This document shows positions 1 to 6,546 of a DNA stretch of 11,227 nucleotides, piece by piece; position 1 is the first letter of the stretch, and every line of letters begins with the position of its first letter. The stretch is from positions 1 to 11,227 of the forward strand of contig JAWOBE010000070.1 of NCBI GenBank assembly GCA_046498185.1, read 5' to 3'. The notes under the pieces are model-generated. The model did no database searches. It was not told the DNA's origin and was given only the letters and a program-made list of their open reading frames with translations. The DNA comes from CAYXDR01 sp046498185. Lineage in GTDB: Bacteria; Desulfobacterota; DSM-4660; Desulfatiglandales; Desulfatiglandaceae. The translations under genes and the position numbers were made by a program.

Positions 1-364
1 CTTCCTCTCCTCCTGTTCCAGCCCGGATTTCCAGGATCGTATTCCGCTCGTCGTGGGGATCCTTCGGTAGCAGTAACAGCCGGATTCGCTCCTCGAGAGA
101 TTCCATCCGGCCTTCAAGCTCTGAATTTTCATCCCTGGCAAGTTTAGCCAATTCCGGATCAGGATCATTCAGAAGTGAGAGGTTCCCCTCCATTTCCTCC
201 CGGACTTCCTTCATCTCCCGGAAGGCGCTCACTATCGGCTCCAGACCCCTGTGTTCCTTCGCATATTTCTGGTAGACCTTCTGATCCTTGATTACATCCG
301 GTAGAGCCAATTTCCCTTCAAGTTCATCGAACCGAGCTTCGATTTCTTCAACTTTTGGGAACAT
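1..364 (-). CDS. prfA: Peptide chain release factor 1 (RF1), N-terminal 121 codons; partial at left edge
   Basis: RF1 recognises UAA and UAG stop codons and triggers peptidyl-tRNA hydrolysis on the ribosome. The visible 121 codons start MFPKVEEIEARFDELEGKL, continue through a charged, largely helical N-terminal region, and reach the PCRF-domain signature LLLLPKDPHDERN followed by ILEIRAGTGGE (residues about 97-120), which is diagnostic for class-I release factors. The anticodon-like tripeptide and the catalytic GGQ loop lie beyond the window, so RF1 rather than RF2 is assigned from the N-terminal sequence and from the rpmE-prfA gene order common in bacteria. The ATG overlaps the rpmE stop by one base (TAATG) with only a weak AGAAG upstream, so translation is probably coupled to L31. 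No frameshift is seen in the visible part. Confidence 0.93.
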   Translation of the reverse strand, partial: MFPKVEEIEARFDELEGKLALPDVIKDQKVYQKYAKEHRGLEPIVSAFREMKEVREEMEGNLSLLNDPDPELAKLARDENSELEGRMESLEERIRLLLLPKDPHDERNTILEIRAGTGGEE

Positions 365-582
365 TACTTCTGGGCTTTATCATTGAATTTAGCGTATTTA
401 CGCCTAAAGCGTTCAACCCTTCCGGCTGAGTCAACCAGCTTCTGTTTGCCGGTAAAAAACGGGTGGCACTGCGAACAAATTTCTACGTGGATCTCTTCAG
501 ACGTGGATCCTGTTTGAAACTCATGGCCGCACGCGCAGCGTGCGGTGGTCGAAAAATATCGTGGGTGAATTCCTTTTTTCAT
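364..582 (-). CDS. rpmE: 50S ribosomal protein L31, zinc-binding type
   Basis: L31 is a small protein of the large subunit that helps bridge the two subunits. The 72-residue product begins MKKGIHPRYF and holds four cysteines (C16, C18, C36, C39) in a CxC...CxxC arrangement, so it is the zinc-containing C+ form rather than the zinc-independent paralogue made under zinc limitation. The C-terminal part has the usual GKQKLVDSAGRVERFRRKY. The open frame extends 18 codons upstream, but the ATG at 580-582 is chosen because homologues begin MKxGIHP and a clear GAAGGAG ribosome binding site lies at 594-600. It follows rho by 97 bp and overlaps prfA by one base. No convincing promoter is visible in the rho-rpmE gap, so it is probably cotranscribed with rho. 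Confidence 0.97.
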   Translation of the reverse strand: MKKGIHPRYFSTTARCACGHEFQTGSTSEEIHVEICSQCHPFFTGKQKLVDSAGRVERFRRKYAKFNDKAQK

Positions 583-679
583 TATTTTGGAATCTCCTTC
601 TGTTTTAAAATAGCATATCAGTGCATAAGCCAACATATTTCAACAAAATACACCGATAAATAGCAAAGGAACAAAAATA

Positions 680-1927
680 TCACTCGCTCATAGAACCCAG
701 AAACTCTTTATTATCTTTCGTTCCTTTAATTTTTTCAAGCAAAAATTCCATGCTGTCCACGGGAGTCAACGGCGCAAGCAATTTCCTCAGAATCCATATC
801 CTGTTCAAAACCGCCTGTTCTATAAGAAGTTCCTCCTTCCTGGTACCGGATCTGTTTATGTCTATCGACGGGAATACTCGCCTGTCGCTTAGCTTCCGAT
901 CCAGGTGTATTTCCATGTTCCCCGTGCCTTTAAACTCCTCGAAAATAACTTCATCCATCCTGCTGCCCGTGTCAATTAAGGCAGTGGCGATTATAGTCAG
1001 GCTTCCGCCTTCCTCCACGTTGCGGGCGGCGCCGAAGAATCGTTTGGGCTTATGCAATGCGTTTGAATCGAGGCCGCCCGAAAGGATTTTCCCGCTTGGA
1101 GGAACAACCGAATTGTAGGCCCTCGCCAAACGCGTGATGCTGTCAAGCAGTATCAACACATCCAGTTTGTGTTCAACAAGCCTTTTTGCCTTTTCTATAA
1201 CCATTTCAGCCACCTGGACATGGCGCTGCGGCGGTTCGTCGAACGTCGAACTGATCACTTCCGCCTCGACGGATCGAGCCATATCGGTAACTTCTTCGGG
1301 CCGTTCATCTATCAGCAGCACTATTTTGTGAATATCCGGATCATTTGCCGTTACACTGTTTGCGATGTTCTGAAGCAGCATCGTTTTTCCGGTTCGGGGA
1401 GGTGCAACGATCAACCCCCTCTGCCCCTTGCCTATCGGAGTCATGAGGTCCATTATTCGTGAAGAGAGGTTTTCCGAACTTTTCTCCAGGCTTATACGGT
1501 CGTTCGGATATAAAGGAGTCAAATTGTCGAAAAGGATTTTTTCCCTGGCAATTTCGGGATCTTCATGGTTGACCTTCTCGACCTTCAAAAGAGCGAAGTA
1601 ACGCTCTGAATCCTTCGGAGGCCGTATTTGACCGGCAATGGTGTCGCCTTTTCTCAAATTGAAACGCCGGATCTGAGAAGGGGAAACATAGATATCATCA
1701 GGGCCCGGAAGATAGTTGGCATCCGGAGCACGCAAAAAACCGAAACCGTCCGGAAGAATTTCAAGAACCCCCTCTCCGCTGATAAAGCCGTTGCGTTCGG
1801 AATGCGCCTGAAGCAGAGAAAAAACAAGTTCCTGCTTGGGCATACCGGAGGCCCCTTCGATGTTAAAATCCTTTGCCATAGTTGTAAGTTCACTGATTTT
1901 AAGCTTTTTTAATTCAATAAGATTCAT
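680..1927 (-). CDS. rho: Transcription termination factor Rho
   Basis: Rho is a hexameric RNA-dependent ATPase and helicase that releases transcripts from RNA polymerase. The 415-residue protein is close to the E. coli length (419). Order of parts: N-terminal helical Rho_N domain (about 1-45); cold-shock-like primary RNA-binding domain (about 48-120, with DGFGFLRAPDANYLPGPDD); RecA-type motor with Walker A APPRTGKT (175-182), catalytic E208 in IDERPEE, Walker B aspartate D262 in LLDSITR, Q-loop GGLDSNALHKPKRFFGAARN (284-303), R-loop around EEFKGTGN (330-337) and probable arginine finger R363. E. coli has PPKAGKT where this protein has PPRTGKT, a common variant. The ATG has a GGAG seven bases upstream. 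A sigma70-like promoter at 2181-2208 gives it a leader of about 250 nt, reminiscent of autoregulated E. coli rho. Confidence 0.98.
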   Translation of the reverse strand: MNLIELKKLKISELTTMAKDFNIEGASGMPKQELVFSLLQAHSERNGFISGEGVLEILPDGFGFLRAPDANYLPGPDDIYVSPSQIRRFNLRKGDTIAGQIRPPKDSERYFALLKVEKVNHEDPEIAREKILFDNLTPLYPNDRISLEKSSENLSSRIMDLMTPIGKGQRGLIVAPPRTGKTMLLQNIANSVTANDPDIHKIVLLIDERPEEVTDMARSVEAEVISSTFDEPPQRHVQVAEMVIEKAKRLVEHKLDVLILLDSITRLARAYNSVVPPSGKILSGGLDSNALHKPKRFFGAARNVEEGGSLTIIATALIDTGSRMDEVIFEEFKGTGNMEIHLDRKLSDRRVFPSIDINRSGTRKEELLIEQAVLNRIWILRKLLAPLTPVDSMEFLLEKIKGTKDNKEFLGSMSE

Positions 1928-1944
1928 TGTACAGCTCCATTAAT

Positions 1945-1957
1945 ATGTTGTATTGTT
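1945..1957 (-). repeat. 13-bp direct repeat in rho leader, copy 2, next to the rho ribosome binding site
   Basis: Minus-strand AACAATACAACAT, identical to 2108-2120. It ends about eight bases before the GGAG that serves the rho start codon, a position where RNA or protein binding could affect translation initiation. Function is not known. Confidence 0.6.
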
Positions 1958-2060
1958 TTTTCCTGGCAGTACTCAATGACCCGGACCTTGCATTAGAAAC
2001 GATGCCGAGACTGGAAATGCGGAAAATTTTCTGCTGCGCGCCGTGTGCTTCGGTGAGATC

Positions 2061-2076
2061 AATTCGATGCCGAATT
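2061..2076 (-). other. Short hairpin in rho leader
   Basis: Perfect 6-bp inverted repeat AATTCG/CGAATT around a four-base loop. It covers the last base of the possible leader ORF's stop codon and the bases just after it. The stem is A/T-rich and weak and no T-tract follows, so it is not an intrinsic terminator. A 9-base element within it (CGATGCCGA on the plus strand, 2065-2073) recurs at 2000-2008. Confidence 0.4.
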
Positions 2077-2168
2077 TAAAAACCGGAAAAATGGGTAATA
2101 ACGTCGAATGTTGTATTGTTAAATTTACCCGGTCTCTGCCGAATAATCCGGGAGGCAGGTAATACCAT
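2076..2168 (-). CDS. Possible 30-residue leader ORF upstream of rho
   Basis: An ATG at 2166-2168 opens a 30-codon frame ending in TAA at 2076-2078. The peptide begins MVLPASRIIRQRPGKF and ends THFSGF; it resembles no protein I recognise. It lies 148 bp upstream of rho. The ATG would fall only about six to nine nucleotides after the predicted start of the rho promoter, so translation would be nearly leaderless, and there is no Shine-Dalgarno sequence. The known parallel is the E. coli rho leader, which is of similar length and also contains a short leader ORF (rhoL); no sequence similarity is claimed. An ORF of this size can easily arise by chance, so this is tentative. Confidence 0.25.
   Translation of the reverse strand: MVLPASRIIRQRPGKFNNTTFDVITHFSGF
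2108..2120 (-). repeat. 13-bp direct repeat in rho leader, copy 1
   Basis: Minus-strand AACAATACAACAT. An exact second copy lies at 1945-1957, 163 bp downstream in the same leader. An exact 13-base match between two sites in a 285-bp region is unlikely by chance. The transcript segment is A/C-rich and probably unstructured. Confidence 0.6.
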
Positions 2169-2180
2169 GCAAACGCACTA

Positions 2181-2208
2181 AATATAATTCATCTCCCAAT
2201 CATGTCAA
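2181..2208 (-). promoter_or_regulatory. Sigma70-type promoter for rho
   Basis: On the minus strand a perfect TTGACA (2203-2208) is followed after 16 bp by TATATT (2181-2186). The -35 starts only five bases after the rluD stop codon. The predicted start is near 2174-2176, which would give a leader of about 250 nt before the rho ATG. The box match is seen directly; promoter activity is inferred. Confidence 0.75.
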
Positions 2209-2212
2209 GCCT

Positions 2213-3205
2213 TTAATTACGCGTGGAATAAACTGAATCCAGCACCTTTAACACGGAACTGAAATCCTCCGGCAGGCGGGATATAAAAGTCATCCTCATT
2301 CCATTTTCCGGATGGGTGAAAATCAGCTGAAAAGCATGAAGCAAATGCCTCGAAAGCCCGGGAAGAATGCCCGCGGTTCTCAGCGCGTGACCGTTCCATC
2401 GCGACATTCCCCGGCCATACACCGAATCTCCGACAACCGGGAAACCAATGTGCGCCATATGAACCCTTATCTGGTGCGTCCTACCGGTCTTGAGCTGCAG
2501 TTCAATTTCAGCGAAGTCTTGGCCATAAACCTTTTTCCTTTTCCAGAGGGTTATGGCACGTCTTCCCTTGGAAGGCGGCAGCACGAACATCTGTTTGCGC
2601 TTTACCGGATGCCTGCCTATTGCGCAGTCAACCCTCCCGCGTTTTTCCGGTGGAACGCCGTGTACCAAAGCCAAATAGGTTTTTTCGACTGTGCCGGAAG
2701 CAAACTGCCTCGAAAGATTTTCATGAACCCTATCGTTTTTGGCGACCACCAGCACCCCGGAAGTTTGCTTGTCCAGCCTGTGAACGATACCGGGCCTCAA
2801 CACGCCGCCCATCCCCGAAAGATCGTCACAATGATATAGAAGGCCATGCACCAATGTACCGTGCTGATTGCCGGGAGCCGGGTGAACAACCAGGCCCGTC
2901 GGTTTGTCGACGACTATTATCGCCCGATCTTCATAGAGAATTCCAAACTCCACCGCCTCGGCCTCAAGTAATGAAACAGGCGCCGGTGGATCAATTAAAA
3001 TACGATCACCAGGATGCAACGGCCGACTCGGTTTGATCTCCTGATCGTTGACCCTGATGTGACCTTCCTTTATCAGGCACTGTAGTCTTGAACGAGAAAA
3101 TCCGATGCCTTCATCGGCAAGAAAAACATCAAGGCGCACTCCCTCACGGCCTTGTTCGTTGAAAACCAGTTCTTTACTATCATGAGTCACTTGCGTAGGC
3201 GGCAA
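2213..3205 (-). CDS. rluD: RluD/RluA-family 23S rRNA pseudouridine synthase
   Basis: Converts specific uridines to pseudouridine in RNA; the E. coli RluD targets are in helix 69 of 23S rRNA at the subunit interface. The 330-residue protein has an N-terminal S4 RNA-binding domain (about 22-70: RLDVFLADEGIGFSRSRLQ and RVNDQEIKPS), then the RluA-type catalytic domain with HRLDKQTSG (142-150; D145 is the catalytic aspartate) and GRTHQIRVHMAHIG (241-254). It could be another member of the RluA/C/D group; the S4 domain argues against RluA itself. The start is uncertain: the longest frame uses TTG (3203-3205), placed directly after the carD TGA, and a GTG five codons later (3188-3190) is an alternative. 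Neither has a good ribosome binding site, so coupling to carD is likely. The rho promoter follows the stop codon by four bases. Confidence 0.9.
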   Translation of the reverse strand: MPPTQVTHDSKELVFNEQGREGVRLDVFLADEGIGFSRSRLQCLIKEGHIRVNDQEIKPSRPLHPGDRILIDPPAPVSLLEAEAVEFGILYEDRAIIVVDKPTGLVVHPAPGNQHGTLVHGLLYHCDDLSGMGGVLRPGIVHRLDKQTSGVLVVAKNDRVHENLSRQFASGTVEKTYLALVHGVPPEKRGRVDCAIGRHPVKRKQMFVLPPSKGRRAITLWKRKKVYGQDFAEIELQLKTGRTHQIRVHMAHIGFPVVGDSVYGRGMSRWNGHALRTAGILPGLSRHLLHAFQLIFTHPENGMRMTFISRLPEDFSSVLKVLDSVYSTRN

Positions 3206-3685
3206 TCAGGCAAATATTTTTTCAAGATCCTTTTCCACCTGATCTTCCTTTACTTGCCTGGCGAGGGAGATTTCCTTAACGAGCAGATTTTTTGCAGTAT
3301 CGAGCATTTTCCTCTCGCCAAACGACAATTCCTTGCTGATTTTCAGCATAAGAAGATCACGGTATACTTCGGCCACTTCAAACACGGACCCGGTTTTGAT
3401 TTTTTCCATATAATCACGATATCGGCGATTCCATGTCTGGTTGTCCACAACCGTATTTCGTTCCCTGAGAATAGAGTAAAGCCTGGGTACATCATCCTCG
3501 TCAATAATTTCCCTAAGCCCCACAGTGTCTACGTTTCCGATGGGAATCATTATGATCATGTCATTATCGAGAATCCTCATGACATAAAAATCCTGCTTGC
3601 ATCCGGAAATCTCCTGGCTTTCGATCCTCTCGATCACCCCGACTCCATGTGCAGGATACACGGCCAAATCGTGCACCTTGAACAT
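3206..3685 (-). CDS. carD: CarD/CdnL-family RNA polymerase-binding transcription factor
   Basis: CarD/CdnL proteins bind the beta subunit of RNA polymerase through an N-terminal RID domain and stabilise open promoter complexes, notably at rRNA promoters. The 159-residue product has the RID domain at about 1-60 (FKVHDLAVYPAHGVGVIERI) and an all-helical C-terminal DNA-contacting domain. That domain includes W85 in DNQTWNRRYRDY, at the position of the tryptophan that wedges into the promoter bubble in the mycobacterial and Thermus proteins. Length matches CdnL-type proteins, not the larger HMGA-containing CarD of Myxococcus, so 'cdnL' is an equally fair name. The ATG has a GGGGG seven bases upstream, a weak ribosome binding site. 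It is separated from hppA by 180 bp containing a strong inverted repeat and abuts rluD. Confidence 0.93.
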   Translation of the reverse strand: MFKVHDLAVYPAHGVGVIERIESQEISGCKQDFYVMRILDNDMIIMIPIGNVDTVGLREIIDEDDVPRLYSILRERNTVVDNQTWNRRYRDYMEKIKTGSVFEVAEVYRDLLMLKISKELSFGERKMLDTAKNLLVKEISLARQVKEDQVEKDLEKIFA

Positions 3686-3710
3686 CTAACGACCCCCACA
3701 CTTACAACAA

Positions 3711-3739
3711 AATACACACAACCGACGCGCCCAGGTAAA
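3711..3739 (-). promoter_or_regulatory. Weak candidate promoter for carD
   Basis: Minus-strand TTTACC (3734-3739) and TGTATT (3711-3716) with a 17-bp spacer, each matching four of six consensus bases. It is the best arrangement I see in the hppA-carD gap, but two four-of-six boxes carry little weight. Confidence 0.25.
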
Positions 3740-3801
3740 ATCAACCGGGGCGACGCATCAGGCATTGAAAAGCAGCTAGAATGAAACGCGCCGAGGTCAT
3801 C

Positions 3802-3840
3802 GTGCCTGAATGGATCTGGTTTTAAATCACATTCAGGCAC
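3802..3840. repeat. Perfect 11-bp inverted repeat between hppA and carD
   Basis: The arms GTGCCTGAATG (3802-3812) and CATTCAGGCAC (3830-3840) are exactly complementary around a 17-base A/T-rich centre. Transcribed from the minus strand this forms a stable hairpin 26 bases after the hppA stop. Neither strand has a T-tract after the stem, so it is not a canonical intrinsic terminator. The core TGCCTGA also occurs a third time at 3758-3764 (minus strand). It could be a 3'-end stabilising hairpin, a Rho-dependent end or a dimeric operator for carD; the sequence does not decide. Confidence 0.7.
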
Positions 3841-3865
3841 ACCTCATGTAAAAGTTATTATACTA

Positions 3866-5908
3866 CTATAGCAGAAGCCCTGCAACAGGAAGAATCGGAG
3901 CGATGACGAGAGAAACAACGGACATAAGCTTTATAAGAATATTCATCGCAGGTCCGGATGTATCCTTGAAAGGATCACCCACCGTGTCGCCTACAACCGC
4001 GGCCTTATGATTATCCGACCCTTTCCCGCCAAAATTCCCCTCTTCAATATACTTTTTAGCATTGTCCCACGCACCTCCGCTGTTGGCCATAAAAAGCGCC
4101 AGGAATGCACCCATTACAAGTGCGCCCAGCAGCAGACCACCTAGGGTTTCCGCCCCCAACAGGACACCCACTACAACCGGCGTCAACACCGCAACAAGCC
4201 CGGGCATAACCATTTCCCGAAGTGCCGAAGCCGTGGCGATGGAAACACATGTTTTAGGGTCCGGTTTCACGCCTTCCTTGCCTTCCAGCAGACCCGGAAT
4301 TTCCCTGAACTGACGCCTTATCTCTTCGACTATACTGAATGCGGCTTTACCTACCGAAGTCATTGTCATAGCGGCACACACCATCGGGACCATTCCCCCG
4401 ATCAAAACGCCTATGACAACCATAGGATTCTTGATGTCAATTACATCCAGACCGGCGGCCTGAGTAAAAGCGACAAAAAGCGCAAGAGCGGTCAGGGCCG
4501 CCGAACCTATAGCAAAGCCCTTTCCGATAGCTGCAGTGGTATTTCCAAGTGCATCCAGGCTGTCTGTAATTTTCCGTGTTTCCGCTCCCAATCCCGACAT
4601 CTCGGATATTCCGCCGGCATTGTCGGCGATAGGCCCATAGGCGTCCACAGTCATCGTCGCACCCACGGTTGCAAGCATCCCCACAGCGCTCAATCCAATG
4701 CCATAAATTCCAGCGGTTTTGTAACCTATAAACGTTGCGATGCAGATTCCGAGCATGGGCAGCCATGTAGATTGCATACCAACCGCCAAGCCCGAAATAA
4801 TAACCGTGGCGCTCCCGGTCTTAGACTGGCTCGCGATGTAACGGACCGGGGGACCGGATGTATAATACTCCGCCAGGAGCCCTATCGCCATACCGCACAA
4901 GAGCCCTGAAAATACCGCCCAGAAAGACCCCATAGGCATATGGATGCCCTTTGTCACAATTATAGTAAGGACCACGAACACAGCACCAGCAACGAAAGTG
5001 GTGTACCTGAGAGCTCCGGCCGGGCTTCCTGATTGGAATATCCTGATCGAAAAAACGCCTACGAAAGAACTTAGGAGCCCCGCAATCACCACGAGCACGG
5101 GGAAAGCCATATATTTGAGCTTTATCGCGGTCTCCGCCATCCCCGGAAAATCGGCCAGGATTTCAGGTGTTAGAGTCATCGTAGCCCCTATAGCCACAGT
5201 CGCGATCACCGAACCCACAAAAGATTCGAAAATGTCCGCGCCCATACCCGCGATATCCCCTACGTTGTCTCCGACATTGTCAGCGATAACGCCGGGGTTT
5301 CGTGGGTCATCCTCCGGGATGCCTGCTTCAACCTTGCCTACAAGATCCGCTCCCACATCCGCCGCTTTGGTAAAGATACCGCCGCCGACACGAGCGAAAA
5401 GTGCGATCGAACTCGCGCCCATCGCAAAACCGTTTATATATTGTGCGCTTTCAGGGTCCCCGCCATATATCCAGAACCAAAAACCCACACCAAGCACACC
5501 CAGCCCAGCGACGGCCAAGCCCATTACAGAGCCCGAAAAATATGAAACATTCAGCGCCTTGGCCTGCCCCTCGGTGTTGGCTGCGGCTGCCGTCCTTGAA
5601 TTTCCCCTGGTGGCGGCGGTCATACCGGAAAAGCCTGCCGCCATCGAACAAAGCGCTCCTGTAAGGAAAGCGACTCCCGTTCTGATCGATATGAACAGTG
5701 CGAGCAGGATGAAAACCGCTACGATAAAAATACTCAGCACTGTGTATTCTTTCCTGAGGAAAGTCATCGCTCCCACATGAATAAGTTCTTCCAATTCCTG
5801 CATCACTTTGCTGCCATTGGGTTGTTTCTTGACGTAATTGTAGATCAAGAACGCGATGATCAAACTGATGATCCCGAGAAATGGGGCAAGAATGGTCATT
5901 CCCTGCAT
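3866..5908 (-). CDS. hppA: Membrane-bound ion-translocating pyrophosphatase (K+-dependent, probably Na+-type)
   Basis: Integral membrane enzyme that couples pyrophosphate hydrolysis to outward cation pumping. The 680-residue product is strongly hydrophobic throughout, as expected for the 16-helix family. Substrate and metal-site motifs: DVGADLVGKVE (about 184-194), DNVGDNVGD (210-218), DAYGPIADNAGG (422-433) and GDTVGDPFKDTSGP (640-653). GNTTAAIGKG (455-464) has Ala459 and Gly462 where K+-independent enzymes carry Lys and Thr, indicating K+ dependence. Glu228 lies 18 residues after the first Asp of DNVGD, the position of Glu246 in the Na+-pumping Thermotoga enzyme, so Na+ transport is likely, though K+-dependent H+ pumps are close relatives. 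The frame opens at 5998, but the ATG at 5906-5908 is preferred: it overlaps the pth stop (TAATG) with GGAGG ten bases upstream. A second ATG is at 5897-5899. Confidence 0.96.
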   Translation of the reverse strand: MQGMTILAPFLGIISLIIAFLIYNYVKKQPNGSKVMQELEELIHVGAMTFLRKEYTVLSIFIVAVFILLALFISIRTGVAFLTGALCSMAAGFSGMTAATRGNSRTAAAANTEGQAKALNVSYFSGSVMGLAVAGLGVLGVGFWFWIYGGDPESAQYINGFAMGASSIALFARVGGGIFTKAADVGADLVGKVEAGIPEDDPRNPGVIADNVGDNVGDIAGMGADIFESFVGSVIATVAIGATMTLTPEILADFPGMAETAIKLKYMAFPVLVVIAGLLSSFVGVFSIRIFQSGSPAGALRYTTFVAGAVFVVLTIIVTKGIHMPMGSFWAVFSGLLCGMAIGLLAEYYTSGPPVRYIASQSKTGSATVIISGLAVGMQSTWLPMLGICIATFIGYKTAGIYGIGLSAVGMLATVGATMTVDAYGPIADNAGGISEMSGLGAETRKITDSLDALGNTTAAIGKGFAIGSAALTALALFVAFTQAAGLDVIDIKNPMVVIGVLIGGMVPMVCAAMTMTSVGKAAFSIVEEIRRQFREIPGLLEGKEGVKPDPKTCVSIATASALREMVMPGLVAVLTPVVVGVLLGAETLGGLLLGALVMGAFLALFMANSGGAWDNAKKYIEEGNFGGKGSDNHKAAVVGDTVGDPFKDTSGPAMNILIKLMSVVSLVIAPILPVAGLLL

Positions 5909-6516
5909 TAGCCTTGAACCTCCGTTTTGTGAATTTGGCGCCTGTTGATTTGGTTCATCAACCTGTCGATTCCGTCCGCCACAAACCGCTCGCAGCACTC
6001 CCCCACGGTCCGCAGCACCCCTTCAACAATCTCCGCTTCATCAGCGTAAAAGCGGGACAGAACATATTTATCAACCGCCTCGCGGAAACGAGGTCGGCCG
6101 ATCCCGATTTTCAATCTCGGAAACTCACCGCTTCCCAGATGGCGAATAACCGAAGAAACCCCTTTATGCCCTCCGGCACCACCCCCGGCCGTCGCTTTCA
6201 AACGTTCCAACGGGAGATCAATATCGTCATGGACGACCAGTATGGAATTGAGCGGGATACTGTAATAATCCGCGCAGGCCTTCACTGACTGACCGCTCAA
6301 ATTCATGTAGGTGCGCGGACATAAAAAAACAGCCGAGCGCCCGCAGACAATAGAACGGGCACTGTCACCACTGAATCTCCGCGAAGACATCGCCAAGCCC
6401 AACCGTCCAACGAACGCGCGCACCGCGTCAGCACCCACATTGTGCCGCGTGCCGACATATTCCGGAACAGGATTGCCCAGCCCTACTATCAGACATTTCC
6501 CTTCTGAGGAGCTCAC
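5908..6516 (-). CDS. pth: Peptidyl-tRNA hydrolase
   Basis: Cytoplasmic enzyme that recycles peptidyl-tRNA dropped from stalled or aborted ribosomes by cleaving the ester bond. The 202-residue product has the family motifs in order: GLGNPVPEY (12-20, N15), TRHNVG (23-28, catalytic H25), RTYMNLSG (68-75, N72), HDDIDLP (96-102, D98) and GGGAGGHKGVSS (111-122). Position 118 is Lys where E. coli has Asn114, a tRNA-contacting residue; other key residues are kept. Translation starts at GTG (6514-6516); no in-frame ATG occurs before residue 43, and only a weak GAAGAGA precedes it. It lies 30 bp after rplY, the common rplY-pth pairing, and its TAA overlaps the hppA ATG by one base. Confidence 0.96.
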   Translation of the reverse strand: MSSSEGKCLIVGLGNPVPEYVGTRHNVGADAVRAFVGRLGLAMSSRRFSGDSARSIVCGRSAVFLCPRTYMNLSGQSVKACADYYSIPLNSILVVHDDIDLPLERLKATAGGGAGGHKGVSSVIRHLGSGEFPRLKIGIGRPRFREAVDKYVLSRFYADEAEIVEGVLRTVGECCERFVADGIDRLMNQINRRQIHKTEVQG

Positions 6517-6546
6517 AGGCAGATCTCTTCAGGGTTCCGGGATACC

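Noticed and set aside
583..679. Possible promoter for rpmE (TTGGCT and TATTTT)
   Set aside because: Both boxes match only four of six bases and the spacing is short (15 bp); the gap is A/T-rich, where such matches are expected by chance.
3152..3784. 210-codon plus-strand frame across carD
   Set aside because: Antisense to the well-supported CarD protein, with no family resemblance.
3802..3840. Inverted repeat as an intrinsic terminator of hppA
   Set aside because: The stem is strong but no T-run follows on either strand.
4944..5780. 278-codon plus-strand frame
   Set aside because: Antisense to hppA; the low-complexity Ala/Pro/Ser/Thr composition is what the complement of a hydrophobic, Gly/Ala-rich membrane protein gives.
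5909..5998. Extended hppA N-terminus starting at 5998
   Set aside because: The extra 30 residues (MLRAVCGGRNRQ...) are hydrophilic, unlike pyrophosphatase N-termini, and are read from within pth; the ATG at 5908 has GGAGG upstream and begins just before the first membrane helix.
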